From assembly GCA_003049465.1 (NCBI GenBank), contig PYSS01000134.1, positions 35,325-99,324 of the forward strand: 64,000 nt of DNA. Direction: 5' to 3'. Made by a program: the position numbers and the translations under genes. Under the pieces are notes generated by a model that worked only from the letters and a program-made list of their open reading frames with translations, did not search any database and was not told where the DNA came from. The DNA comes from Magnaporthiopsis rhizophila (taxonomy: Eukaryota > Ascomycota > Sordariomycetes > Magnaporthales > Magnaporthaceae). Below are positions 39,708-52,784 of the stretch, in pieces; the first letter of the stretch is position 1; the number at the start of each line of letters is the position of its first letter.

Positions 39708-41770
39708 CTAGTCAATCTCTAGCAACTCGTACTTGTCCTCCCCAAGTGCATCCTCCACTACTTTCATGGCGGCCAGCACCTTCTCCTCCTCGAGCCGACG
39801 CCCGACTACCTGGACACCAACGGGCAGGCCGTGCATAGCCTCGGCGTCGTAGTGCTTATACGCACCCTGGGCCACGCCGTTCAGCTTCTTGAAGTTGAAT
39901 GTTGCGGGCAGCTTATCTTTGGCCTTGTCCACGTGGGTCACGGGGAGGACGCCGGCGGTGTAGTCGAGCTTTTTTAAGTGTTAGTTTTAGGATTTCTTGC
40001 ATTTGTGACATCCGCGCTGCGCTCCATTCTTGGCGGATACCAAAGAGTCTACAACTCACAAAGTTGAACAGAAACGTGTATCCGCAGCTGCTCACAGCAT
40101 CCTTCATGGCGCCGTGCGGCAGTGCTGGTGTCGCGTTGGGCACGGTGAGCAAAAAGTCGACATCAGCGCGGTTCCACCACTCGAACCACTTGGACCGGTA
40201 GCTCTCCCGCTCGGCCACGAGCTGCCAGTTCTCCAGGGCCGACTTGGGGTGCCAGTCACGCACCAAGCCAGCCCACATTTCGTCCTTGCGGACGTACTTG
40301 ACCCAGAGGTAGTAAAGGTACTTGAGCGGGCGGGCCAGCTTCATCATCCAGCTCATCTGGTCGGCCCCGCGGTCCTGCCACTCGCCCGACTGCATGAAGC
40401 TCTCAAAGGTGCCGCAGCCGTCGGCGTTGAGCAGCAGTGCTCCCACGCGGAGCGCGTCGTACGTCGCCGGCGGGCGCATCTCAAAGACGTCGTGCCCGGC
40501 CCGGCGCAGCGCCTCCTCAACTAGGCGGAGTGCACGAGCGCACGCGGGGCTCGGGTCGACCACACCGTCAGAGCGCATGACGCCCACGCGCACCTTCTTC
40601 GGCTCGTCTCCGTCCCCCAAGATTGCAATCGCGTCGTCGTCACGCCACGGCAGCGGGTGGACGGTGTGGTCGTATTTCCACGGCTCCATGCCGATTACGG
40701 AGCGCGTGAAATAAATTAGGTCGTTGAGCGTCCGGGCCATGGGGCTGTAGACGCTCGGCACTCCCTCCTGGCCCGGCATGCTGGTGCTGACGCCCCATTT
40801 GGGCCAGCGGCCCGTGGAGCAGCGGAGGCTGCAGCAGCCAGACCAGGCGGCGGGGAGCCTCACGCTGCCGGCAACGTCGCTGCCGATGCCAATACGGCCA
40901 CCCAGGGCAAGGAGGGCGGACTCGCCGCCTGTCGAGCCGCCCGGGGAGTAGCGCGAGTTGTGCGGGTTGGTGGTGCGACCCCATACGTCGTTGGTTGACT
41001 CAAACGAAAGCAGCGTGATGGGGATGTTCGTCTTGACGTAGGGGACGGCACCGGCGTCCTTGAGTAGGCGTACTATAGGGCCGTCTTTGTCCTTGGCGTT
41101 GCCGACCAGGCTGCTGTAGCCAACAGTGCTGTCATAGCCGCCCACCGGTACCGTGCTGATATAGACGCCTAGTAAGCAGTGGTCGTCGTTGTCAAGTAAG
41201 ACGCATGGGACGGGCTGGTACGTGTCTCCGGGAACAGAGCCAAACCTACTCTTTGAGACTGACGGGGATGCCAGCGAGGGGGCCTTTGAGGTTCACACTG
41301 CCGTCTGCCAAGGCGGCCTCGGCGGTTGGGAGCATCACCTCCGTCAGGCAGTTGGTCTTGGCATGGGCCTTCAGGGCAACCTTGCCGTAGGTCAGCAGGA
41401 TATCGAGGGGTTGTATCGACTCTTCATGGACGCCCCTGACAAGCTCCTGTATCGGAGCCCGGAGGATCTCCTTGTCTTCAGCGGTAAGCGCTCCATGGTA
41501 GCGAGTGAGCGAGCGAATGCGCTCGGCACGCTGCTCCTGCTTGAACTTGCTGGAGGGTCGGGCGAGTCAGCAGTTGGTCTCGGGCACGCATCGTCCCATG
41601 GCACTGATAGGTTCCTGTTTTCTGAGATTTTCACGGGCAGCCATGCAGGGATATTTCCGTCTCCATCATTACCCTCTTCGATGGACAGGCCGCGCACCGC
41701 CCAGGAAAGCAGGCGATATCGTAACTTACCAGATTTTTCGGTGCTGCGAGAGGCCGAGAAGAAACGGCAT
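39708..41770 (-). CDS. Amidase (amidase-signature family, acetamidase-like)
   Basis: Four exons (41730-41770, 41250-41549, 40060-41155, 39708-39968) join to 565 residues. Conserved stretches run in order: APIQELV, YGKVALKAHAKTNCLTE, GPLAGIPVSLKD, AVPYVKTN with catalytic Lys155, GGSTGGES with cis-Ser188, and GIGSDVAGSVRLPAAW with nucleophile Ser211. The triad residues are therefore present. The spacing between the two serines is 23 residues rather than the usual 24, and GRWPKWG is preceded by an unusual Cys-Cys (SGCCSLR). The family hydrolyses carboxamides such as acetamide to acid and ammonia. Substrate is not predictable. The first exon (MPFLLGLSQHRKI) is the weakest part of the model; a nearby alternative start is possible. 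Confidence 0.85.
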
Positions 41771-44700
41771 CGTCGCAATATTGTTAACCGAGGTCTGTGG
41801 TCAGATCTGGATATGCGATGCGGGCAGCCGAGTCCGGAGCGGAGGCAAGCCCAATTCCCCGCCGAAGATCGATTGATTGATTCGGAGCCGGCAGACTGCC
41901 TCCGATCTCACTTGTGTGGGAGAATCGGTAGCTCTTTCGCAAGCACCGGCAGCGGGATCAATGGAATGGTGGAATGAAATCGTGGAGGCAATGCTGCGGG
42001 CAAGGAACCTAATGGAGTGCAATTCGAGAATTGACGATTTCAATCGGGTAGCCTGCCGCTTGGCACCCGACCCGGCGACGAGCTCGGCTACTGGGTAGGC
42101 CCTTCCATCTCGGCCACCATCGGCGTCCACTGCAGATAGGCATATAAAGCTTGGTGCCAGCTGACACCAGGCACAACCCGGCAATACCCCGCACCAAGCA
42201 TGATCGGGCCTCTGAGCGGCAGTCGCCTCCTATGCGATTGATTGTCCGGGCGATTGCAGCTGCCAGAGGATGGAACCCAATGGGCCGTGGAAAGCAACCG
42301 AGCAAGACTCGAATTCAAAAAAGCGGAGGTGAGTTCGTTCATTCATCAATCCGCGGCCGCAACATCGGGTCAACCAGGCCAATATCTAGGCAGCTCCTGG
42401 AAGCCCGTGGTCGAGCATACAGACCACTGCCAACACTAAATACCGGCGTATCTTGCGTGCAAGCAAGAGTGTGTGTGCCGGTCGCTATGCCGGGCGGCGG
42501 GGAGGGGCACAGCGCTGTGCTGAAGTTAGTCAGCGCGAGCCACGGTGAAGGTGCTCCCTAGCCGGACTTGGGTTATGACACCTGCTCGGTTCGGAAGGTG
42601 AACCTCGCACTTTTCCACGGTTCTGTTCCACAAACAGAGCGGTTTGCTTGCCCGGGCGTGTCCACGCCGCTCGGCTTACGGATTACGATGTGCGATGGAG
42701 TTGTGCGGCCCAATAAATCGTGCATACAACGTCGCCCGAGCCGGAGAGGAGGCAGCGACCAAGTAGAACGTGATTCGGCGCCTACCGGCCCCTGTCCAGC
42801 ACGTAAGGGTTGCCTGCCGGGACGGCATTGACGCCGGGCGCGAAAGTAGTGGGGAATAATATCTTGGTATTCATGTGCAGAGGCGCTACGTGCTTGAAAG
42901 ATGGATGGACAAGCTGACAGGAAAGGCTTGCGGGTTCCAACTTCTGCCTTACATATGCGGGTTGGGAACAACACACACACTCGCACTCGCACGAACTCCG
43001 CCGGCGCGCATATGATCAATATATGCTTGCTATATTACTACCGGCAAAGCGACATCATCAGTGTGTGCGGACCGCGCGCCCCGATTTAGCGCCCCGCCTA
43101 GACTGGGAACGTTGTACTCCGGGTGTGGCCAGTTAGTTGCGCGCGGTATGGTGACCAAATCTGCCTGCCCGTGATTGCCCTGCCCTGTGCTTGGATCTCC
43201 TTCCCCTGCCCGCCCCTCGCCAGATTTGACAGGAGCCCGGGATCATGATGCCAGCCCAGCCTAGTCCAGGTCGATGCCCGTCGAACGTGCACCCGCGGGC
43301 GCGCGCCAAGAAAGGCCCCGTAAGGACAATGCATGTATCACAATGGGTCCCTAGTGGAACCGTCGGATGTGAGCCATTGCGCGCGGCCGCCCCCAACCCC
43401 TGGGAGACTTGCAAAAGGCCGTGATTGTCGAGCCCACCCGGCGCGCTGGGGAACCGTGTCTCCTACCACGTATAATCTCGGGCTTTGTCGCTCATCAAAC
43501 TCCGCTTGTGAACCAGAGCGGGGACCCTAAAGCTGGGCTCCTTGAGGGGAGAACAAGGACTCCGCAGTTGACCATCTCGTCCTAATGATCTGATCTTGCC
43601 TCTTGCCCGGTATTGACAGGCGCGTGGTGCCCACTCGATCCCTGAAGGCAGGGGACGGAAGACAAGCGCCGCTGGCCGGAGTGGACATTGAGTTGTATTG
43701 GCGCCGTGGCTTGCGGTCTTTTTTAGTCTTCATCTTCCTTTTTGCATGGGAGCAAACAAGAAGTCGTAGCGAATGAGCCGATGAGGATCTCCACGCTAGC
43801 TAGCCGGTCTGTTGTTTTCGGTGCTGCTGGAGATGGCATTCTTGTCGGAACACGCCGGACCCCATCCTCGTTCCTCTTACCCCTTTCGGCCGGTCACTTG
43901 GGAAAAAAATTCCCGTCTGCCACGAGGAGGATTCATGCAGCTTAGAAAACGCTGCGGGGAAAACAACGATTCGGTTGCACAAGTGTGCGCCCTACCAGAA
44001 ATCTGGAATAAAACAAACTCAGTTTTGCCCCAGAACCGCATCCTCGTGGCGGATCTCGATCACCCAGAGGGTCCGCTTCAGGTAACCGGTGAGTGAGCTT
44101 CTTTCAGGTGGATGATGGAGCCTCATCGTGTCTCGCTTTTTACCTTTCCTTACTTGTTTTTCCCCGCAGCGTCGTGAAGCAAGCGGAGGAGGTGGGTGAG
44201 CAGTTGGGCCGGCCCCAAGGCTGTTGGGACATCCTGGACGTAGAAGGCCGGTGTGGCTTCTCCACAAAACGAGGTAGATGCTCAAATGCCGCCGGGGCGA
44301 GGCAGGCGGAAAATCGATAGCAGCGTCTCATCTCGACCCGAACTTCACCCCCGCTAGAGGCCGCCGGCTGCACCCTTCACTCTCGGTCCCGCTCGGCTTA
44401 CACACGTAGAGCCCCCAGGCCTCCGTTACGCATTACGGATTTATGCGCTGGCTTTTTGGTCGGTCGAGGCGGAACTTACGGGGGTTGATACATGGTCTCC
44501 ATTTCCAGGTGTGGAGAGCGTGCGCACAAAATTACCAGTCGAGTGGCCTGTTGTGTGTTTTGTGTTCCATCAGGCCCCATTTCGTCGATGCATTCCATTT
44601 GTGAGGTGTCAATATTCGTTGTGCGATGTGGAACCAACGGCCAGCCGCATACATGAACACCGGGGTGGCATACCATGGGGCAGGCCGATAGGCATGCGAA

Positions 44701-45216
44701 AACGGGGACCGAGTGGAAGGATCATCGGCTAGTAGTGCCCCGTCCGGGGGCGAGTTCCATCGTGTTAGGTCGGTCGCGAAAAAGCAGGACGGGAAAAGCA
44801 AAAATGAACCAGGAGAGAGGGCGGGAGCGAGGATGGGTGAGCGGAGGATGAGCGCGAGGGTGTGTGGGCTTTGGCTGCTGCCGCTCGAATCGAAACCAGA
44901 AAACGGTCAAATCTCTTGCTCGTGTGCATGAGGTAGGGGGAAACCCTGTTCGGAATATCAAGTCGGGGCTGTTGGTCGCGCAACTGTGGGACCGGTCCCG
45001 CTTTGCACCAGACTGTCGGGTCGCGCTAACAGCCTAGCGTCGCCCTCCCCGGCCGCTCCTGCGCTCTGCTTGCCAGCCGTGGCTGCTTGCCCCTTCCCAC
45101 TTTCTCACTTCTGGGAGGTTTCGCACCTGGGCACGCCCACTCCCACTCTTGGGGTCATTTCCCCTCTCTATTTTCTGTTTCTCCCTCTGAGCTGTAGGTA
45201 TTGTTTCCTCGCTCCC

Positions 45217-45218
<2 letters not shown>
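41771..45218. other. Intergenic, no gene seen
   Basis: About 3.4 kb of mixed composition with many short, poorly conserved open frames on both strands. I recognise no domain. The amidase promoter should lie at its left end. Confidence 0.4.
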
Positions 45219-45284
<66 letters not shown>

Positions 45285-45301
45285 NNNNNNNNNNNNNNNN
45301 N

Positions 45302-45363
<62 letters not shown>
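45219..45363. repeat. (CT)n microsatellite with assembly gap
   Basis: About 66 bp of pure CT, then 17 N (45285-45301), then about 62 bp of CT, ending in a short TATC motif. The N run means the true repeat length is unknown and the scaffold was joined or clipped here. Confidence 0.97.
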
Positions 45364-45370
<7 letters not shown>

Positions 45371-48143
45371 GCATTTACCCGCAGTCATCCTAGGGGCGCT
45401 TAGAGCCCCGCACTTGGTTGGACCGCTTCCTCTGCATCTCGTAGGTGTAAATTAGCATGACTTCCCGGGCTGGCGTCATTTTGCCCGAAGTCTCCATGGG
45501 ATGGATGCCTGTTTTGTACCACTAACGCAAGCCCTCTTTCGGGCGGTGAATCAAAGCCTGCCCTCTGGTGTATATGTCTGACGCTGCCTAGGTAGTATGC
45601 CGTGATACCCTCCAAAGCGGCCATATTCCTGAATACGTGCGTCTAAGCGTACATGCTCGCTACGTCGTGTGCCCGCCTGTGTCGTTCCAACCAGCCAGCT
45701 CCGTAGCGACCACACCTACCCCCCACCTCTGGCCTCTTTTTCTGATCGAAACCCACTTTCTCTACCACGATCCGTGTCTCCATGGCCGGTCCCTTGTTCC
45801 TTGCAATCCGATGAATTTCGCCCCCTCGTCTACGGGGAATGATCAGTGCTCGTGGCCCCTGCTCCAGATTTTGAACAGCCCGGCAAATTCCTTCGTTTCC
45901 CCGCCGTCTCACTCTTCACAGATGCCCATCCGGCCCGCGCCCCTTTGCTTTGCCGGGACAGCCTGTTCCATGTTACGTACCCCTCCCTCCCTTGCTCTCT
46001 TCCCTCCCTTCGCCCTTGTGCAGCATATTTCCGAGCATTGGGCTCCTGCCTCATCGGGAGGTTGACAAACATTTATTGAGTGGGTATTACAGCCCGACTT
46101 TGGTCTTCGCAGTCACCGCTGTCCCCTTGGCGAGCCCAGCATCGTACAGAGAAACTGGCTGGCGTGGACGTTTTGGGTACTGTCCTCAATCTGCCGGGGA
46201 TCTAGGTACTTGCCAGGCACCTACGGGTAACCAAGGTGTGTAAAAAGGTAGTAGGCAGGGAGAGCTAGCAACACCCCTGCGAAGCCTGAGCGTCACTGTG
46301 ACGAGGAAAGCCCATCCGAACACCCGCCACCTCCCATAGAAGCCCGCAAGACCCGCTGGGCGCTGCACCGCCCGCCCATTCCTTGGTTATTTCTCCTCTG
46401 GCACGTTTGGGGATTCTTCCAGAAGCGTCGACGTGCAGACGCTGTTGACAGCCCTGGCTCTGTGGCGGCCGCTAAAGACGTCTACCATAGTCGGAGCGGC
46501 AAAGTTCATGGGCCCGCCCGCGTAGGTTACTTGCGATTATGGGTCGCTATGGTGTCCGTCCCTTGGGGTTGGAATGGAGAGGAGACAAGTGTTCTCACAT
46601 GACAATTGGGGGACGTGAAGCGACTCTTGGTGGGCCTTCGACACCCCTGCTTAGAAGGTGATGTGCCGCTACCTTGCTTCGGGGCCGGCCTTGGGCCTTG
46701 GGGGCAGGCTAGGGAAGGCACTGGGCGGGTACCTTCCCTGGTTTCCATCCTCCCGAGGAATGTGCTTACTGGTCACGACAGTCAAGGCAGGAGCTGCCCA
46801 TTGAGTCTAATCGCTAGGTACCTGCGTACCTACACCGGTTGGCTGCTCGGGGAGATGAGGGCTGCCAGCATCGACAGGGCAGAGGCGGAGCCTGCAGCGC
46901 GGCCACGACAGGGCCAACAGGCCACATACAGAACCCAGAACCCAGAACCCAGGCAGACCACACTTGGTCTTGCCTCTGCAGCCATTCCATCTCCATGTGC
47001 CCTGCGACATGTTGCTGGCAGCTCCCATCAACCACACACATCCAATTTTGCCCACTTCCAAGTTCATCCATCCCTCGCTTGCTCGCCAACCAAGCTGCCG
47101 CCATCGCTGCCGATTTGGCTTTACTCTTTTAATGGATCTCCTTTACTATTTTTTCTTTGCCGCACCCACCGAATTAGGTGGCTTGCTGAAGATATGCTTC
47201 TGTCGATTGCCCACCGTCCACCTCGCGACCCAAAGCCTTGCTACTATTCCCGTTGTTTCTTTCACTGGCCCTAAATATCAAGTTCCAAACGCCCTCAGCT
47301 GTGTTACTGTGCAGATGCCCGATGCTTGCGTCGCCATCATAATCGCCAATTGCTGCTGCCTCGCCGTGTCCTGCCGTTATCAGCATGAAGAGCGTGGCGC
47401 AGCCCGACCTACTAGGATCACCCTGAGTGTTCGACAGTCCCCACCGTTGTCACCGCTGCCAGCAACAACCTCCCTCCAGCGGAGGGGTGGATAAACAGCA
47501 TAATACCTGGTCATATCGTCCCCTGTCCCCCGGCCGCGTTTCCAGACAGATAGAATGCCACGCCCCATCCACTAACGGCACCCGTCGCCCACGACCACAC
47601 CGGCTACGCAACCGACGCAGCTTTATATAGACGACAAGCCTAGGAACTAGGCGACGAGCTTCATGGTCGTTTGTAGACCTAGGCTGATCTCTCCGAATCA
47701 AGCAGGAGTGCAGTGCTCAGTTTCGATTTCTGGGTCGGATGGACCGACAATAATAACACTGGCTACCTAGCGGTAGGTACCTACCTCTCCAGCACTGCCA
47801 GTTGGTCTCCGAATACGCCCCGGCCACTTCCGATCAAGCGCATGCAGGGTGGTCCATTTCCGGTGCTGTGGTTCGAAGCGGGGGCTATTGATACATTGAA
47901 AACCCCATCGAGAGACGGCCACGGTCCCCGAGTGTCTCCCGAGTCCCCAGCCAGCAGTAGCCCACCCGTTTGGGTCAACAGGCCCTCTCTCGTTTCTCTT
48001 CTCTCCAATACCTCGGGGCTCTTTTATATCCACTTGCCTACATCCTCCCCTCGACCATTCGGACCGGCGGAGGCACTGGTATGAATATGCTTCACTGCCC
48101 GCCTCCTCTCCTGGCATTCCTACACCCATCTCCTTTTCCAGTC
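45364..48143. other. Long upstream region of the F-box gene
   Basis: About 2.8 kb without a gene I can support. It is rich in C/T tracts, and the frame of the downstream gene stays open back to about 47970 without conserved residues. A long leader or leader introns are plausible but cannot be placed. Confidence 0.35.
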
Positions 48144-49751
48144 ATGGACCAGTCAGGTCAGTCAGACCAGCAGCAACGGCAGCAACGGCAGCGCGCACCA
48201 CAGCAATATCCTCGCCAAGGTGTACCTCCTTGCTCTGCAGGGCCACCATCAAGCAACTCCTCTCCATCATCCTACTCACTTAGCGACCAGGGTGGCGACG
48301 AGTACGCCATCGCAACAAACGCCGAAAACACCTCAAACATGGCCACCACAATGCATACAGCCGCACGCAGCGGCAGTATCAGCAGCACCTCGAGTGCTGG
48401 TGGCATCAGTTACTATCACAGTCCCTCTCCGCAGCCGTCCTACTACGCCACAACGCCGCCTACGCACCACCGCTCGCTGTACACGGCGTCGTACCTCAAC
48501 CCACACAGCACGGCGGCCCAGTACGCACATCTGCCCCGGCCGCGGCCTGCGTCCCGGTCCCACTCGAGATCCCTCTCTCCGTCGCCGAAGCCGTCTCCGA
48601 CAGCCAGACAGGCGAGCCTCAACGCGCTTGCCGCTGGGGCATCACCACCTGTACCATTCCCAAGCAGCAGCCTCGGCGGCGGCGGTAGCATCCTGTACGC
48701 TTACCAAGAGCAACAGCGGAGACCAAGCCAGCAGCAGCAAAGCTTTCCACAACATCAACTATCCCCGAGCCAGCCAGTCGATGCCCTTCCGGCCCCAGCG
48801 GGGGGCTTTATGGTACGCCCTTCAGTGCACTTCCCATCCCAGTATCTACCGTCCCACCCTGCACTCGCGGCTTTATGGACACCTTCGAGGCCCGGTTGGG
48901 CAGAACGTCTCCCCCAGAGGACCGTGGACCGCGTTATCGCGCCGTTCCAGAAAGGTCACGCTCATCCGTCGTCGATGGCACCAACAGCAGCCTGGGGCGA
49001 TCTGGGGGTGTTCCCACAGGCAGTACTAGACAGGATATGGTCTCACTTAAGCTACAAGGACCTCATCTTTCTGCGGGAAGTTAGCAGAACCGCGCGCGAT
49101 ACCGTGGACCCCCAGCGAGCTCATTGGGACGATAAGTATGTGTTTGTGCGGGAGCGCGAGGACAGGCTCGACGAGATCGAAAGACACCAGGGCACGCAGG
49201 GGCGCTTGAGCTCGGCCCAGCAGTGTCGGGCGCTGACGCGGGCGGCCTGCTACTTCTGCTACAAGGTCAAGCCGACGACAGAATTTCAGGTGCCCACGAT
49301 GCAGCGACACTGGGTGACGGTTCACACGGACCCTATCACGGGCAAAATCCATTACGTGCCCATCCCCGACCCGAACGAAGGGGCCAACGCGACGCCCATG
49401 GCACCACCGAGCAGACGGTCTAGCTACACTACACAAATGGAGGGTAGCTATGGGCAATTTGGGACGCACAGCCAACAACATTACACCATCCACGGGCGCT
49501 CGGCCACGCCAGCCGAAACCACCGGAATCCACCTGCGCCAATACTGCATCGAGTGCGGCGTCGAGTACGGCCTTCACGTTCCCGGAGAGCTCTACAAGAC
49601 GTGGGCAAGTGAGGTCATCTCGAAAAAGGACGCACCGGGGAAGAGCGTGTGGATCTGCGAGTGCGGCGACCTGCCTCCCCGGAACCGGATACACGATAGT
49701 GTCTCCGACGATTTCTGCCGCCGCTGCAACAGAAGGGCTTCGTACCGCTGA
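48144..49751 (+). CDS. F-box-like protein with Cys-rich C-terminus
   Basis: Single-exon frame of 535 residues from MDQSGQSDQQQRQ. The first about 280 residues are low complexity: Gln runs, Ser/Pro, His and Tyr, with little predicted order. An F-box-like segment follows at about 287-325 (FPQAVLDRIWSHLSYKDLIFLREVSR). The C-terminal half has paired cysteines that could bind zinc: CYFCYKVKP, YCIECGVEYG, ICECGD and FCRRCN. F-box proteins link substrates to SCF ubiquitin ligases through Skp1; that role is inferred from the segment alone. An in-frame Met at 48081 is an alternative start. The conserved WDDKYVFVRERE and YGLHVPGELYKTW stretches suggest a defined ascomycete family whose name I do not know. 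Confidence 0.75.
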   Translation: MDQSGQSDQQQRQQRQRAPQQYPRQGVPPCSAGPPSSNSSPSSYSLSDQGGDEYAIATNAENTSNMATTMHTAARSGSISSTSSAGGISYYHSPSPQPSYYATTPPTHHRSLYTASYLNPHSTAAQYAHLPRPRPASRSHSRSLSPSPKPSPTARQASLNALAAGASPPVPFPSSSLGGGGSILYAYQEQQRRPSQQQQSFPQHQLSPSQPVDALPAPAGGFMVRPSVHFPSQYLPSHPALAALWTPSRPGWAERLPQRTVDRVIAPFQKGHAHPSSMAPTAAWGDLGVFPQAVLDRIWSHLSYKDLIFLREVSRTARDTVDPQRAHWDDKYVFVREREDRLDEIERHQGTQGRLSSAQQCRALTRAACYFCYKVKPTTEFQVPTMQRHWVTVHTDPITGKIHYVPIPDPNEGANATPMAPPSRRSSYTTQMEGSYGQFGTHSQQHYTIHGRSATPAETTGIHLRQYCIECGVEYGLHVPGELYKTWASEVISKKDAPGKSVWICECGDLPPRNRIHDSVSDDFCRRCNRRASYR

Positions 49752-50583
49752 GAGGGCAGAAAAGGTTAGCGCTATCCCACTGACTGTTAGTGATACGTCT
49801 CCTGGACTAACATAATATCACAACTACTATGCAGGCCCTATATATCTTCTCTCGGAACCTGGTACCTAAACTAGCATTGTTTTGCCCGACGGCGTCCCGG
49901 AAAAACATACGGGGGATCGCCTTTCACATCTTTATCTTTCTTGGAAATACCTGTTTTCTTTTCCTTTTTGCCCTCTCTTCTACTTACATCTGATGGTAGC
50001 ATGTAAACATTTGTGGCTACTTGAAAACGGGCTGGTATAAAAGAGGGTCGTGATCGTGTCCTTTTGCAGAGGCGTGGGGGAGTGGCCCCGCCTTCTGTAG
50101 AGATAGCATAGCTTGATCAAGGCACTCCACGTCGAAAGAGCGGAAAGGCGAACCGGAGCTCAGAAGGGTCATCCATAATTGTTAGCTTTGTTCTTTTACC
50201 AGCTGCTTGCCGTAGCTTATACCTGTCCCCTGCTTTTTCCATGAGCTGCATCTCTTTCCTGGACAAGCCGCGGAGCGGGAGACCTCTAAAAAGACACAGG
50301 CGCCATAGAATATTCAGCGGTGACCAGGTCCATCGCAGGGGAAAGACCGGGCATATGAGCCAATGGGCGATCAGCCCAGGCATGCGAATCCGTCGACGTG
50401 AGGAATCTCGGCTGTGGGGAATTTCGCCCTATGGTCCTTTTGCCGACCACCTCTCCGGCGAGCATATGCCCATCAATCAGCGTGTTTTTTTCGGAATAGC
50501 TCCCTATTCTGCGGACGCTGGCATGGCACACATGGCTGGGTATGGGCCTCTGCTGTCCTTCTCCTCGCTCCACCCACCCACCC

Positions 50584-50601
50584 ACATACACACACACACA
50601 T

Positions 50602-50699
<98 letters not shown>

Positions 50700-50730
50700 A
50701 CACACACACACACATACATACACACTCACA
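50584..50730. repeat. (CA)n microsatellite
   Basis: Roughly 145 bp of CA dinucleotides with a few TA interruptions at both ends. Confidence 0.97.
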
Positions 50731-51702
50731 CATAGTCTATACTCGAGGAAGGAAACCAGGCTGGAGTGGTCGGTGTGCCGTGACGTGACCACCCCGTCAG
50801 TCGCCGAGTTCTACATATCCTGAGACAACGGTGCATGGCTACGAGGCCTCTGGTTGGCTCGCCGGCCACGTCTTTGCACCCAAGTGGCCAGTCGCGTTCA
50901 TCTACTTTTTCTCCCCGCCAACCACCCCGGAAGTGGTACGTAAGCTGTAGTCGTAGGGTTGCGCAGGGTAGATAGGACGGGCGCATGAGTTGGGAGGGAA
51001 AAAAAAAAGACATAAGACGGCTGCATTGGCTTTCCTTCACCTCCCCTGCGGGAGGTGCGTTACTGGGTTTCCGAAATATGTTTTTTTAATTTCTTCTGTT
51101 TTCTTTTTCCCTTCCCTCTCCACCTGGTAAATACGATTGGCGAAACAGGGCCAACCCTACGATGAGGCTTGCTTCCACCGGATCAAATCTCGTCTCTCGG
51201 GACTTGGTACGATTTATACGACGGGCCACCGCCGCCGCCGCCGCCGAACGCTTTGATATGGAGTGGTGTTCGAGAAGAAAAGTGCGCTTCGACGCCGCGA
51301 GAAAGAGCTAGACCCAGGTTGAAAAAAAAAAGTCGAGCGATCGTCAAAGCTCTTGTTGACGCGTCGCTCATTCTATTCTATTCCCACATGGCAGCAACAT
51401 CGCCCATCGCCCATCGCCTCACCCCGGCAGGCCACTACCGGGGGACGGCAGCGCACGAACACCCTTACCTCGTTTTCTCTCTCTGCTTCGATCTTGGCTC
51501 GTTTCCACGGGCTTGGGGCCTGTCAGACCCGCTCGATCCCCCTCTCAGACGGACGCACACACAACGCACACGCCCCTCCCTCCCCCTTTGTTGAGAGTTG
51601 GCACCGGACGCGCAGGGAAATGAAAACGACAAACGCTTCCCGCCCTCAGGCCTTGCAGAGTCCCCGCAGGTGGGCCCGGACTCACTCGGAACCTCCGGAG
51701 CG

Positions 51703-51733
<31 letters not shown>

Positions 51734-51747
51734 TGTCGTCGTCGTCA
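51703..51747. repeat. (GCC/GTC)n trinucleotide repeat
   Basis: Tandem GCC then GTC triplets of about 45 bp. Not part of a recognisable gene. Confidence 0.85.
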
Positions 51748-52784
51748 GTCTGTTGCCAAGGCACACACGGCCAGCCTTGCATTGCATCTTGGCTTGTGTG
51801 GGCGATGTCTGTCTGTCACTTGGACGCAGGCTGTACCCGAGAGCTCGCCGCCAAGAAGAGAGGGCCATTGGAGACATTATCACTGATCCGTCGTGAGACA
51901 GTCGAGGCCGTCTCGACGGGGTTTCGAGCGTTGCTGGTAACGTCAAATTTCGCTTTTGCAGCGATTCTTTTTTTTTTTTTTTTTTTCTTGCAGATCTGTT
52001 CGTCTCGATGCGCAATGCTCAACTCTGCCATGTCGTCCACGTCACTGTCCTGTAAAGAAGTACATTCATGTGCAAACACTCAAAGATAATCATGTCCCGA
52101 GAGTACCCATCGTATTCCCTTAGCTCCTCAGACCAGTGTCTGCTCGCTACCCGTTTGTTGTCATTCCAGTTCCACCACATCGAGCCTCGTCATCAAAAGC
52201 GAAGGCCGAGAGATCAAGTGACATTTTCACACCCCTTGGACGTAAAATGCCGCTTTGGCAACGTCGAATTGAAGCTTGTCACATTTATCAAGACGTGTGC
52301 GTGAATAGGTAAAATCGAAAGCCAAGGAGAAAAAAAAAAGCGCCAAGTGGCTCCGTCACTGTCCCCAAATTCCCGCCTTTTTAGCGTTCAACCAAGCAAG
52401 GAAAAAAAAGTACCAAGCCATGGAGCAGGGTTGCGGGATTAACCAGGATAATCGCAATTTGCAAACATCGACCCAGTGGTCTTCTCTTGACAAAAACGCT
52501 GCATTTCGCACGTCTCTTCATTATCCTTATTAGGTACATTTGACACGCCCCGGTTCTTTCGTCTCTCGTTCCCTACAACACAACGCCTATATGACCACCA
52601 GTAAAGCAAACATTAAACGTGGAAAGTGCTGACACTCGTACAGGACCATATGTTTGGAGGCAGATTAACAAAAGAAAAATTAATGTAAAGGGATAGAAGG
52701 AGAGCAAAGGACTTCGAAGCATCGCCCCAAAAGGCCGAACGGCTTCTATTAAACATCACCCCGACCAAGGACGGTGGACGGCGC

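Larger units (their letters stand above)
49752..52784. other. Intergenic with microsatellites, no gene seen
   Basis: Three kb between the ends of the F-box-like gene (+) and the multicopper oxidase (-). It holds the CA repeat, trinucleotide (GCC/GTC) runs near 51228-51246 and 51703-51747, and a T-run at 51968-51986. The frames across the repeats are repeat-encoded and not genes. Confidence 0.45.

Noticed and set aside
50286..50792. Long Cys-Val and Thr-His repeat proteins across the CA tract
   Set aside because: Direct translation of the microsatellite, not genes.
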